From Myroides odoratus DSM 2801 (GTDB lineage Bacteria > Bacteroidota > Bacteroidia > Flavobacteriales > Flavobacteriaceae), in the NCBI RefSeq assembly GCF_000243275.1, contig NZ_CM001437.1, positions 90,312 to 154,311 on the forward strand: a stretch of DNA of 64,000 nt, given 5' to 3'. This document shows, one piece after another, positions 1 through 7,932 of this stretch (the first letter of the stretch is position 1; each line of letters opens with the position of its first letter). Below the pieces are notes generated by a model. It searched no databases, was not told the DNA's origin, and saw only the letters and a program-made list of their open reading frames with translations. The position numbers were made by a program, and so were the translations under genes.

Positions 1-1440
1 TATTAACGATTTCGGTAATCAACGTTTCGTTACTTGTTAAGTTTGTGATAAACTCTTCGTTGTTCGTCAATTCCGTAATAAACGTTGAGTTGTTCGCAAT
101 TTCTTTAACGTCTAACTGTACTGTATTTCCATCAGAATCGGTAATTGTCAACATATCAGCGTCTAACGTGAAGCTCACGTTGGTGGTATTGATTGATGAC
201 CAATCGATTTCGCCTTGAGTTCCATCCTCTTTGATGTAGTAGAATTTGTTATTCGTTACATCATAGAATACGTTTCCGTATTTGCCTTTTAGCTTGTTAA
301 TGATCTCGGTGATGAATTCGTTGTTGTTGGTAATCGCCGTTACAAATTCCTCATTGTTCGTCAGTTCCGTAATAAAGGTAGAATTGTTCGCAATTTCCTT
401 CACGTCTAACTGTACTGTATTTCCATCCGAATCGGTAATCGTCAACATATCAGCATCCAGCGTAAAACTAACGTTGGTGGTATTGATTGATGACCAATCA
501 ATTTCACCTTGTGTTCCGTCCTCTTTGATGTAGTAGAATTTGTTGTTTGTTACATCATAGAATACGTTTCCATATTTGCCTTTCAGCTTATTAACGATTT
601 CGGTAATCAACGTTTCGTTACTTGTTAAGTTTGTGATAAACTCTTCGTTGTTCGTCAATTCCGTAATAAACGTTGAGTTGTTCGCAATTTCTTTAACGTC
701 TAACTGTACTGTATTTCCATCAGAATCAGTAATCGTCAACATATCAGCGTCTAACGTGAAGCTTATGTTGGTGGTATTGATCGAAGACCAATCGATTTCG
801 CCTTGGGTTCCGTCCTCTTTGATGTAGTAGAATTTGTTGTTCGTTACATCATAGAATACGTTTCCGTATTTGCCTTTTAGCTTGTTTACAATAGTTGTAA
901 CGAAGTCTTCATTATTTGTAAGCTCTGAAATAAATACGGTATTATTGGCGATGTCTTTGACATCTAATTGTATTTTATTACCATCTGAATCTTTTACAGT
1001 TAATTTATCATTTTCTAACGTAAAACTTACGTTGGTTGTATTAATTGATGACCAATCAATTTCTTCTTGTGTGCCATCTTCCTTAATATAGTAGTATTTA
1101 TTTTCTGTGGCATTGTACACCACATTACCATATTTCCCTTTTAGCTTATTCATAATTTCAGTAATGAAATTTTGATTTTCTGCTAATTTGGTTACGAAGG
1201 TTAAGTTGTTCGCAATATCATCTACGTGTAATTGTACTATACTGCGATCTAAATCTGTTACCGTTAAATAATCATTTTCTAAAGTAAAACTTACGTTGGT
1301 TGTATTTAAATCTTCCCAAGTAATCAGATTTGGCGCACCATTCTCATCGATATAATAAAACTTATGGTCTACGGTATTGTAATATACGTTACCAAATTTC
1401 CCTTGTAGTTTATTGATAATTTCTGTGATGAAATTCGAAT
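1..1440 (-). repeat. Tandem coding repeats, about 294 bp
   Basis: Equivalent positions recur every 294 bp (for example 282, 576 and 870), then at 264 bp between the fourth and fifth copies. The unit at the window start and the one 588 bp later are almost identical, while the unit between differs in its TNNNEFIT/TSNETLIT segment. This gives a higher-order period of 588 bp. The array runs off the window. Confidence 0.9.
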
Positions 1441-1837
1441 TATTAACGATTTCATCTATTCCCATTGAAACGGTATTACCCTCTGAATCTGTAATCGTTA
1501 AATCATCATTAATCAAAGTAAAACTTACGTTGGTTGTATTAACGTAGGATTGAGTATTCAACAGGCGAACCCATTTTTCTTTGTCCCAATAGTAGAAACC
1601 TGCAGGTAGTCCACCATGTCCTAAATTATACACAAATAAACTTTCAGTTAAATCACCTACAATCGGATCTTTATCTCTCTCACCTTTTAAATTGACTCTT
1701 GGAAATAAGACCCCTTTCTTATCAGAGACAATATCAAGTTGACTGGAATTAGCTGGAGTTACTGTTCCTATACCAACTTGGGCAGTTGCAAAACCAGTTG
1801 CAAACAATGCCATCAATGGAATAACTTTTCTAATCAT
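1..1837 (-). CDS. Repetitive surface protein, 3' end cut by window edge
   Basis: Open on the minus strand from an ATG at 1837 to the window edge (about 612 codons), so the C-terminus is missing. Residues 1-20 are a signal peptide ending in FATAQ. The next part (VGIGTVTPANSSQLDI, then LFPRVNL and GLPAGFYYWDKEKWVRL) is the opening seen in many Bacteroidetes tail-fibre-like or cell-surface proteins. After about residue 110 the protein becomes a tandem array of roughly 88-98-residue units carrying NTTNVSFTL, DGNTVQLDVKEIANN, TNNEEFIT, NKLKGKYGNVFYD and KFYYIKEDGTQGEIDWSS. Outer copies are nearly identical and those nearest the N-terminus more diverged. A surface adhesin or filament role is inferred. 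No secretion signal can be judged without the C-terminus. Confidence 0.85.
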   Translation of the reverse strand, partial: MIRKVIPLMALFATGFATAQVGIGTVTPANSSQLDIVSDKKGVLFPRVNLKGERDKDPIVGDLTESLFVYNLGHGGLPAGFYYWDKEKWVRLLNTQSYVNTTNVSFTLINDDLTITDSEGNTVSMGIDEIVNNSNFITEIINKLQGKFGNVYYNTVDHKFYYIDENGAPNLITWEDLNTTNVSFTLENDYLTVTDLDRSIVQLHVDDIANNLTFVTKLAENQNFITEIMNKLKGKYGNVVYNATENKYYYIKEDGTQEEIDWSSINTTNVSFTLENDKLTVKDSDGNKIQLDVKDIANNTVFISELTNNEDFVTTIVNKLKGKYGNVFYDVTNNKFYYIKEDGTQGEIDWSSINTTNISFTLDADMLTITDSDGNTVQLDVKEIANNSTFITELTNNEEFITNLTSNETLITEIVNKLKGKYGNVFYDVTNNKFYYIKEDGTQGEIDWSSINTTNVSFTLDADMLTITDSDGNTVQLDVKEIANNSTFITELTNNEEFVTAITNNNEFITEIINKLKGKYGNVFYDVTNNKFYYIKEDGTQGEIDWSSINTTNVSFTLDADMLTITDSDGNTVQLDVKEIANNSTFITELTNNEEFITNLTSNETLITEIVN

Positions 1838-2331
1838 ATTACAATTTTTAATAAATTTTAATCAACATTTTATTAAAATTAAACATAATTAAAACCTCAA
1901 AAACACCAAAAAGCCAAAAAACCAATAATTACACCAAAAGGATACTTTAAATTATCTCCATTTTAAAGTCCCTTTTTGCGATTAATACGCAATAAAATGT
2001 TCTCAAAAAAATGTTTCTTATAAAAATAAAAGTTTGAAATCATCAAAAAAACGATAAATAGAAAGAAAATGGTGTTCTCAAATAAGTAAAAAAGTAAAAC
2101 AATAAGTAATTAATACAAATTATGGTTTCGTAGAAATTAACAATTAAAACGTAAAAAACACCCTAAAAAAAATCAAAAACACCAATAAATAACATCATTA
2201 TAAACCAAAAATGTACAACTGAGTAGTAAAAAACAACAAAAAATCGCAGAAACACGGTGCTTTACCTCTAAAAAAATCTCTTTTCGCGAAAAAACACCAA
2301 GCAAAAAAAACGATACGAAGGGTAAAAAAAG
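1838..2331. other. AT-rich intergenic region, no gene seen
   Basis: About 490 bp of very AT-rich sequence with long A-runs between the start of the repetitive surface protein and the acs terminator. No open frame, tRNA or strong hairpin was seen. It probably holds the promoter and leader of the surface protein, but no clear TAnnTTTG box could be placed. Confidence 0.5.
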
Positions 2332-2362
2332 CACAAAAAAAACAGGGGTATTTCCCCTGTTT
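2332..2362 (-). terminator. Intrinsic terminator of acs
   Basis: Nine-base-pair stem (AAACAGGGG / CCCCTGTTT, 2340-2348 with 2354-2362) and a 5-nt loop. On the minus strand it is followed by a run of T residues, about 55 bp downstream of the acs stop. Confidence 0.85.
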
Positions 2363-2416
2363 CTCTATCTTTTTTATAAAATAATTCCTTTATATCACTG
2401 ATTTATCTCCTTTATA

Positions 2417-4324
2417 TTATAATTTTTCTTGCTGAATTTTTTCAATTACTTCTGGATTAATTAATGTGGATACATCTCCAAAATCTTTGGTTTCTCCATC
2501 TGCTATAGATCGCAAAATTCGACGCATGATTTTCCCTGATCGAGTTTTAGGCAAACTATCAACGAATTGTATTTTATCGAGCTTCGCAATTGGACCAATA
2601 TGGCTGCTAATGTATTGGTTAATCTCCTTTTTCACGTTTTCACGATCTCTGTATTCTCCTTCCACTTTTAGCGTGATGAAACCATATAATGCATTTCCTT
2701 TGATATCGTGTTTGTAACCTACCACAGCACTTTCTGCAACTGCTGGGTGTTCGTTGATTGCATCTTCAATTGGTGCAGTACCCAAATTATGTCCGGATAC
2801 AATCACCACATCATCTGCACGTCCTGTAATTCTGTAATACCCCACCTCATCTCTCAAAGCACCATCTCCTGTGAAATACTTTCCAGGAAACTGACTGAAA
2901 TAAGTGTCTTTATAACGTTGGTGATCTCCCCAAATTGTTCTCGCCATAGAAGGCCAAGGAAACTTAATACACAGGGAACCATCAATTTGGTTATCTTCGA
3001 TTTCATTTCTCTTTTCATCCATCAATACAGCTTGAATTCCCGGTAAAGGCAACGTAGCATACGTTGGTTTCGTTGGAGTAATGAAAGGCAGTGGTGAAAT
3101 TAAGATACTTCCTGTTTCTGTTTGCCACCACGTATCTACAATCGGACATTTTTTCTTTCCTACGTGGTCATTGTACCAGTGCCAAGCTTCTTCATTAATA
3201 GGCTCTCCTACTGAACCAATAACACGTAAGCTCGATAAATCATGTTCATTTACATATTTATAATCTTCTGTCATTAAAGAACGAAGAGCTGTCGGTGCAG
3301 TATAGAATTGGGTGACTTTATACTTATCGATAATATCCCAGAAACGACTCGGAGTCGGATACGTTGGTACCCCTTCAAACATTACAGTAGTAGCACCATT
3401 TAACAACGGACCATACACAATATAGGAGTGTCCTGTAATCCATCCACAGTCGGCTGTACACCAGAAAATATCATCGTCTTTGTAATCAAATATATTTTTA
3501 AATGAATAAGCCGTTTGTACCATATAGCCTGCTGTAGTATGCACCATTCCTTTTGGCATTCCTGTAGACCCTGAGGTATAAAGAATAAACAACGGATCTT
3601 CTGCATCCATCACTTGAGCCACGTGGTTTGTTGAAGCTGCTTCTAATAACGGGTTTAAGTAAATATCTCTACCCGCCATCATTTCAATATCCGCTTCTGT
3701 ACGTTGTACCACTAATACTCTTTCAACAGAAGGACATGATTTTAATGCTTCATCAATAATTGGTTTTAACGGAATACTCTTGTTTCCTCTAAAACTTCCA
3801 TCTGAAGTAATCACATAATGACAATCCGCATCGTTAATTCGCTTACTTACAGCAGAAGAAGAAAATCCAGCAAAAATTACACTGTGAATAGCTCCAATTC
3901 GAGCACAAGCCAACATCGCAACTGCTAATTCTGGAATCATAGGTAAATAGATGCAAACGCGATCTCCCTTTTTAACTCCTTGTTCTTTTAATACGTTTGC
4001 CATTTTACAAACGCGATTAAACAAATCGTTATACGTAATAATTTGAGCGGATTCCTCCGGATTATTCGGTTCAAAAATGATCGCCGGTTTCTCTCCTCTT
4101 TTCGCTAAATGACGATCGACACAGTTTTTTACGATATTTAATTTGGCATTGACAAACCACTCAAATTTAGATTCTTCCATATCAAATTGAAAAACCTTAT
4201 CCCATACCTGATACCATACGAAATTTTCCTCCGCAATCTTACTCCAAAACTTTCTTGGCTCTCGTACAGATTTTTTATAATGTTTAAAATACTGTTCAAG
4301 GTTTTCTATCTTATAATAACTCAT
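2417..4324 (-). CDS. acs: Acetyl-CoA synthetase
   Basis: AMP-forming acetate-CoA ligase (EC 6.2.1.1), which activates acetate to acetyl-CoA through acetyl-AMP in the cytoplasm. The 635 residues are close to the usual 640-650. The P-loop-like motif YTSGSTGMPKG lies at 249-259, followed by WWQTETG, the hinge region YFTGDGALRDEVGYY and ITGRADDVV. The C-terminal PKTRSGKIMRR carries the catalytic lysine (Lys598), which is acetylated in known Acs enzymes. The first 60 residues match the Acs N-terminal domain. It stands alone, with a terminator on each side. ATG start at 4324. Confidence 0.97.
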   Translation of the reverse strand: MSYYKIENLEQYFKHYKKSVREPRKFWSKIAEENFVWYQVWDKVFQFDMEESKFEWFVNAKLNIVKNCVDRHLAKRGEKPAIIFEPNNPEESAQIITYNDLFNRVCKMANVLKEQGVKKGDRVCIYLPMIPELAVAMLACARIGAIHSVIFAGFSSSAVSKRINDADCHYVITSDGSFRGNKSIPLKPIIDEALKSCPSVERVLVVQRTEADIEMMAGRDIYLNPLLEAASTNHVAQVMDAEDPLFILYTSGSTGMPKGMVHTTAGYMVQTAYSFKNIFDYKDDDIFWCTADCGWITGHSYIVYGPLLNGATTVMFEGVPTYPTPSRFWDIIDKYKVTQFYTAPTALRSLMTEDYKYVNEHDLSSLRVIGSVGEPINEEAWHWYNDHVGKKKCPIVDTWWQTETGSILISPLPFITPTKPTYATLPLPGIQAVLMDEKRNEIEDNQIDGSLCIKFPWPSMARTIWGDHQRYKDTYFSQFPGKYFTGDGALRDEVGYYRITGRADDVVIVSGHNLGTAPIEDAINEHPAVAESAVVGYKHDIKGNALYGFITLKVEGEYRDRENVKKEINQYISSHIGPIAKLDKIQFVDSLPKTRSGKIMRRILRSIADGETKDFGDVSTLINPEVIEKIQQEKL

Positions 4325-4390
4325 ATGTAGTGTGTAGATTTTTTATTTTGTTTTACTTCCTATAAAAATAAAGGATTATTAGTATATAGC

Positions 4391-4433
4391 AAAAAACCAT
4401 ACGAACTTTTTATTTAAAATTCGCATGGTTTTT
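4391..4433 (-). terminator. Terminator downstream of the mnmA operon
   Basis: Long inverted repeat (AAAAACCATACGAA with TTCGCATGGTTTTT, one mismatch) around an AT-rich loop. T-runs on both sides make it potentially bidirectional. It lies about 65 bp past the stop of the flavoenzyme gene. Confidence 0.75.
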
Positions 4434-4499
4434 AGAATATCACAAAAGATCCCTTCCATTTTTACGCGTCATTGGGTCTTATCTATTGGATGTAATCGA

Positions 4500-5444
4500 T
4501 TAAAAATCGAAACTTTTTTGTTGTGCTGCTCGGAACTCCTCCATAATACTTGAGATAATTTGTGCCACAGGTTCTACGCTTCGGATTAACCCCGCTACTT
4601 GTCCTGCTTCTAACTCTCCCTCCACTAAGTCGCCTTCAAACATGCCTTTTTTGGAACGTCCCTTACTTAAATAGGTTCTTAATTCGTCCTCATTTGCTCC
4701 CTTCTTATAGAGGTCTTCAATTCCCTGATAAAATTCATTTTTAATCATGCGAACAGGAGCCAATTCTTTTAGCGTGACGATGGTATCTCCTTCTTCGACT
4801 TGGATCACTCTGTTTTTAAAACTTTCATGTGCCGAACTTTCAGTAGATGCAATGAAACGGGTTCCCATTTGTACACCTTCCGCTCCGAGAATCATAGCGG
4901 CTAACATAGCACGTCCTGTTGCAATTCCTCCTGCGGCAATCACAGGAATTTGCACTTTAGCAGTGACCATCGGAATTAGAGTCAATGTTGTGGTTTCTTC
5001 TCTTCCGTTATGCCCTCCTGCTTCAAATCCTTCGGCTACAACAGCATCAACTCCTGCCTCTTGCGCTTTTAGCGCAAACTTAGAGGAACTGATTACATGC
5101 ACCACTGTAATGCCATGTGCTTTTAAAAATGGAGTCCATATTTTGGGATTACCTGCCGAGGTAAATACAATTTTAACGCCTTCTTCTACGATGATATCCA
5201 TCACTTCTTGAAGATCTGGATACAGCAAGGAAACATTAACCCCGAAAGGTTTATCCGTTGCTTGTTTACATTTTTGAATGTGGGTTCTCAAAACCTCTGG
5301 ATACATAGACCCTGCCCCCAATAATCCTAATCCTCCTGCGTTGCTTACTGCACTCGCAAGTTTATAGCCACTATTCCATACCATTCCCCCTTGGATAATG
5401 GGGTATTGTATGCCCAAAAGGGCAGTTATTCTATTTTGTGCCAT
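4500..5444 (-). CDS. Nitronate monooxygenase / FabK-like flavoprotein
   Basis: FMN-dependent TIM-barrel protein of the nitronate monooxygenase (2-nitropropane dioxygenase) and enoyl-ACP reductase II family, 314 residues. Visible family features are the N-terminal PIIQGGM (15-21), SNAGGLGLLGAG (34-45), EAGGHNG with the conserved histidine at about 145, the phosphate-binding VIAAGGIATG and the MGTRFIAS strand. Family members either oxidise alkyl nitronates or act as FabK; sequence alone does not decide. Its ATG lies 16 bp after the mnmA stop, so the two are probably co-transcribed. Confidence 0.88.
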   Translation of the reverse strand: MAQNRITALLGIQYPIIQGGMVWNSGYKLASAVSNAGGLGLLGAGSMYPEVLRTHIQKCKQATDKPFGVNVSLLYPDLQEVMDIIVEEGVKIVFTSAGNPKIWTPFLKAHGITVVHVISSSKFALKAQEAGVDAVVAEGFEAGGHNGREETTTLTLIPMVTAKVQIPVIAAGGIATGRAMLAAMILGAEGVQMGTRFIASTESSAHESFKNRVIQVEEGDTIVTLKELAPVRMIKNEFYQGIEDLYKKGANEDELRTYLSKGRSKKGMFEGDLVEGELEAGQVAGLIRSVEPVAQIISSIMEEFRAAQQKSFDF

Positions 5445-5460
5445 CTGTTTTGTTTGGTAT

Positions 5461-6675
5461 TTATTCTACTTTGGATATCACTCCAGAGCCGATTAATTCT
5501 TCTCCGATATGCCAAGATACGAATTGTCCTTCTGTAATGGCAGATTGTGGTTCATCAAAACGAACATACATCCCCTTTTCCATTTTGTACAACGTTGCTT
5601 CTTGTAGCGGTTGACGGTAGCGAATACGCGCTTTAATACGCATCGTTTCTCCTGGTTGCAATTGCAAATCTTCGCGAATCCAGTGGATCTCGTGCTCTTT
5701 TACAAATAGCGTTTTATGGAATAATCCTGGATGTGCATTACCTTGACCAGTATAAATAGTATTGCTTTCTACATCCGTTGCAATAACAAACAACGGTTCT
5801 ACTGTTCCTCCTACATTCAATCCTTTACGTTGACCTGTTGTAAAATAATGCGCACCATAGTGATCTCCTACTTTTTTACCCATCTCAGGCGTATAGTGAA
5901 ACGCTTTTGCTTCTGCATACAATTCCTCCTCCAATGACGAATAAGTCACTGCTTGACCCGTTGAGAAAATAGGTGCATCTTTAGAAATCTCATAGATAAA
6001 ACCATCTTTAGGTTTTAATTGCTGTTGTAAAAATTCTGGTAAACGAACTTTTCCAATGAAGCACAACCCTTGTGAGTCTTTTTTCTCTGCTGTAATTAAA
6101 TCTGCTTCTGCCGCAATTTCTCTTACTTTCGATTTATATAATTCTCCAACGGGAAATAAAGCTTTAGCCAATTGTTCTTGAGACAATTGACACAAGAAGT
6201 ACGATTGATCCTTAGAAGGATCTACACCTGCCATTAATTTATAAACCGTTTGTGTAGTGCCATCTTCTAACACTACTTCTTCTTCCGCTTTTCTACAATA
6301 GTGTCCTGTTGCAACATAATCTGCTCCTAATTCTAAAGCAATCTTCATGAATACATCAAACTTAATTTCTCTATTGCACAATACGTCGGGATTTGGGGTA
6401 CGACCATTTTCGTACTCCTTAAACATATAATCTACAATCTTCTCCTTATATTGTTCACTTAAATCCACGGTTTGAAAAGGGATGCCTAACTTTTCGGCAA
6501 CCATTAGAGCGTCGTTGCTATCTTCTAGCCACGGACACTCATTCGAAATCGTAACGGTATCATCATGCCAATTTTTCATGAATAATCCGATTACTTCGTA
6601 TCCTTGTTCTTTCAATAAGTAGGCGGCAACACTTGAATCTACCCCCCCTGAAAGTCCTACTACTACTCTTTTCAT
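5461..6675 (-). CDS. mnmA: tRNA 2-thiouridine(34) synthase MnmA
   Basis: Thiolates U34 of the Lys, Glu and Gln tRNAs using ATP and sulfur relayed from a desulfurase. The 404 residues include the PP-loop SGGVDSS (9-15), the first catalytic cysteine in [12 protein letters not shown] (Cys100), [18 protein letters not shown] and the second cysteine in [11 protein letters not shown] (Cys205). The C-terminal beta domain ends [18 protein letters not shown]. It is somewhat longer than the E. coli enzyme, with insertions as in other Bacteroidetes. It is the first gene of a two-gene unit and has a TACCTTTGC promoter box 19 nt upstream. Confidence 0.97.
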   Translation of the reverse strand: MKRVVVGLSGGVDSSVAAYLLKEQGYEVIGLFMKNWHDDTVTISNECPWLEDSNDALMVAEKLGIPFQTVDLSEQYKEKIVDYMFKEYENGRTPNPDVLCNREIKFDVFMKIALELGADYVATGHYCRKAEEEVVLEDGTTQTVYKLMAGVDPSKDQSYFLCQLSQEQLAKALFPVGELYKSKVREIAAEADLITAEKKDSQGLCFIGKVRLPEFLQQQLKPKDGFIYEISKDAPIFSTGQAVTYSSLEEELYAEAKAFHYTPEMGKKVGDHYGAHYFTTGQRKGLNVGGTVEPLFVIATDVESNTIYTGQGNAHPGLFHKTLFVKEHEIHWIREDLQLQPGETMRIKARIRYRQPLQEATLYKMEKGMYVRFDEPQSAITEGQFVSWHIGEELIGSGVISKVE

Positions 6676-6693
6676 AATTTAAAAAACTAAGTT

Positions 6694-6702
6694 GCAAAGG
6701 TA
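6694..6702 (-). promoter_or_regulatory. Promoter -7 box of mnmA
   Basis: Reads TACCTTTGC on the minus strand, matching the Bacteroidetes -7 consensus TAnnTTTG, 19 nt before the mnmA ATG. Upstream TTTCG is a weak -33 candidate. Confidence 0.6.
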
Positions 6703-6750
6703 AGGAGAATTGTGCGAAACACACAGGATTTTACATTTGTATTAAGAAGG

Positions 6751-6792
6751 TTATGGGTGGGGGGTTATGGGTGGGGGGTTATGGGTGGGGGG
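6751..6792. repeat. G-rich 14-bp tandem repeat
   Basis: Three exact copies of TTATGGGTGGGGGG, followed by a partial copy near 6800. Closely spaced G-runs could form a G-quadruplex on the plus strand. It lies upstream of the mnmA promoter. Confidence 0.85.
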
Positions 6793-6814
6793 TTAGAGGT
6801 TATGGGTGAACGTA

Positions 6815-6835
6815 GGGGCAAATGGCAATTTGCCC
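6815..6835. repeat. Small inverted repeat, GGGCAAA/TTTGCCC
   Basis: GGGCAAA (6816-6822) pairs with TTTGCCC (6829-6835) and is preceded by CGTAG. It resembles the palindrome at 7866-7887 and looks like a short dispersed palindromic repeat. Confidence 0.55.
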
Positions 6836-6950
6836 TTATACAATAAAATTTATAATAAAAATGTAAATTTTCATTTTGCCCTTATACAAGAAAATATGCA
6901 ATAAAAACGAAATTTTCATTTTGCCTTATACAAGAAAACATATTATAAAA
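6832..6950. repeat. 46-bp direct repeats, three copies
   Basis: AT-rich units beginning GCCCTTATACAA recur at 6832, 6878 and about 6923 (the last starting GCCTTATACAAG). Each contains AAATTTTCATTTT or a variant. They fill the space downstream of the beta-barrel gene and encode nothing obvious. Confidence 0.75.
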
Positions 6951-6955
6951 GGCAC

Positions 6956-7816
6956 TTACAAACCAATACCATAACGCAGTTGAACGCCGATGCTGTAATT
7001 TTTGAACACCGCTTTCGAACTTTGTTGGATACTGTTGAGTTCTATCGTTTTATTTAGTTCAGGCTTATAGGCAATGAGCTCTTCTTTAGGAGTATAAACC
7101 TCTGGTTTTTGGTTATTTAATCCCAAGTCAAAATAAATACCTACGTATAGATTCTGATTGGTTTTGAGGTTGTGCTTCACACCTACTTCAGCAATCCAGG
7201 CCCATCTGTTTTTGACATCAAGGGCTGGTTTGGCTTCTATTTTTTCTTTGTTTCCGAATCCTGCAAACCAAGGTTCGTCCAAGACAACATTATATTGTGG
7301 AAAATACCCTGATGCTTCTACGTTATTCCACGTCACTGTTGTATTTGTTTGCATCATCAGCGAAAACTGCAAACCTGTTCGAACATATAGGCTTGTTTCT
7401 GCTTTTCCTACATACTGCACGGTTAACGGAAGATTCACTTGATTTACCTTCCATTCTTCTTTGTAGTTTTTACCGTGATAGCTAAAGATAAAAGCTTCAT
7501 TTTCTGAATCGATATATTGGCGTTGACCTTTTAGATTCGTTCCTGTATAATTGGTCGTTTGCGTTGCATATTGTCCAGCAATTCCTATACTCCAAGTGGG
7601 ACTCACATAATAATCATATTGCAGTCCGAAGGCCATCGCAAAGGCTCTATCGCTTCCTATTCCTTGAGGTAAGCTCCCATACGCTTGATTCAAACCTGCT
7701 TTTAGGGTAACCCCTACCTCATGATCTGGGTAGTAATAGGATCTATATTGTGCTTGTAGGGTAGAATATCCACTGCCTACCATGCCTATTAACGTGATAT
7801 ATAGCTTTAACTTCAT
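6956..7816 (-). CDS. Outer-membrane beta-barrel protein
   Basis: Secreted protein of 286 residues with a signal peptide (MKLKLYITLIGMVGSGYSTLQAQ). Alternating aromatic beta-strands follow, including VGVTLKAGLNQAYG, AMAFGLQYDYYVSPTWSIGIAGQY, LPLTVQYVGKAETSLYVRTGLQFSLM and AWIAEVGVKHNLKTNQNLYVGIYFDLG. The last strand, YSIGVQLRYGIGL, is typical of an outer-membrane porin-like barrel. No enzyme motif is visible. It follows the giant MBG protein on the same strand with 116 bp between them, so it may be co-transcribed and help the large exported protein at the outer membrane. That link is inference only. Confidence 0.7.
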   Translation of the reverse strand: MKLKLYITLIGMVGSGYSTLQAQYRSYYYPDHEVGVTLKAGLNQAYGSLPQGIGSDRAFAMAFGLQYDYYVSPTWSIGIAGQYATQTTNYTGTNLKGQRQYIDSENEAFIFSYHGKNYKEEWKVNQVNLPLTVQYVGKAETSLYVRTGLQFSLMMQTNTTVTWNNVEASGYFPQYNVVLDEPWFAGFGNKEKIEAKPALDVKNRWAWIAEVGVKHNLKTNQNLYVGIYFDLGLNNQKPEVYTPKEELIAYKPELNKTIELNSIQQSSKAVFKNYSIGVQLRYGIGL

Positions 7817-7865
7817 GTATTGTTTGAACTCGTTTGTCTTTTGTATTCTATTATTCGAACTGAAT

Positions 7866-7887
7866 GGGGCGAATTATCATTCGCCCC
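7866..7887. repeat. Palindromic repeat between barrel and giant gene
   Basis: GGGGCGAAT (7866-7874) and ATTCGCCCC (7879-7887) form a perfect 9-bp stem with a TATC loop, followed by CTACGG. A related half-copy, TTCGTCCCCTAC, lies about 7926-7937. The shape matches small dispersed palindromes found between genes in many bacteria. Confidence 0.7.
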
Positions 7888-7932
7888 CTACGGAATGGTA
7901 CTTTTTACCGTTTATTTTCAATTATTCGTCCC

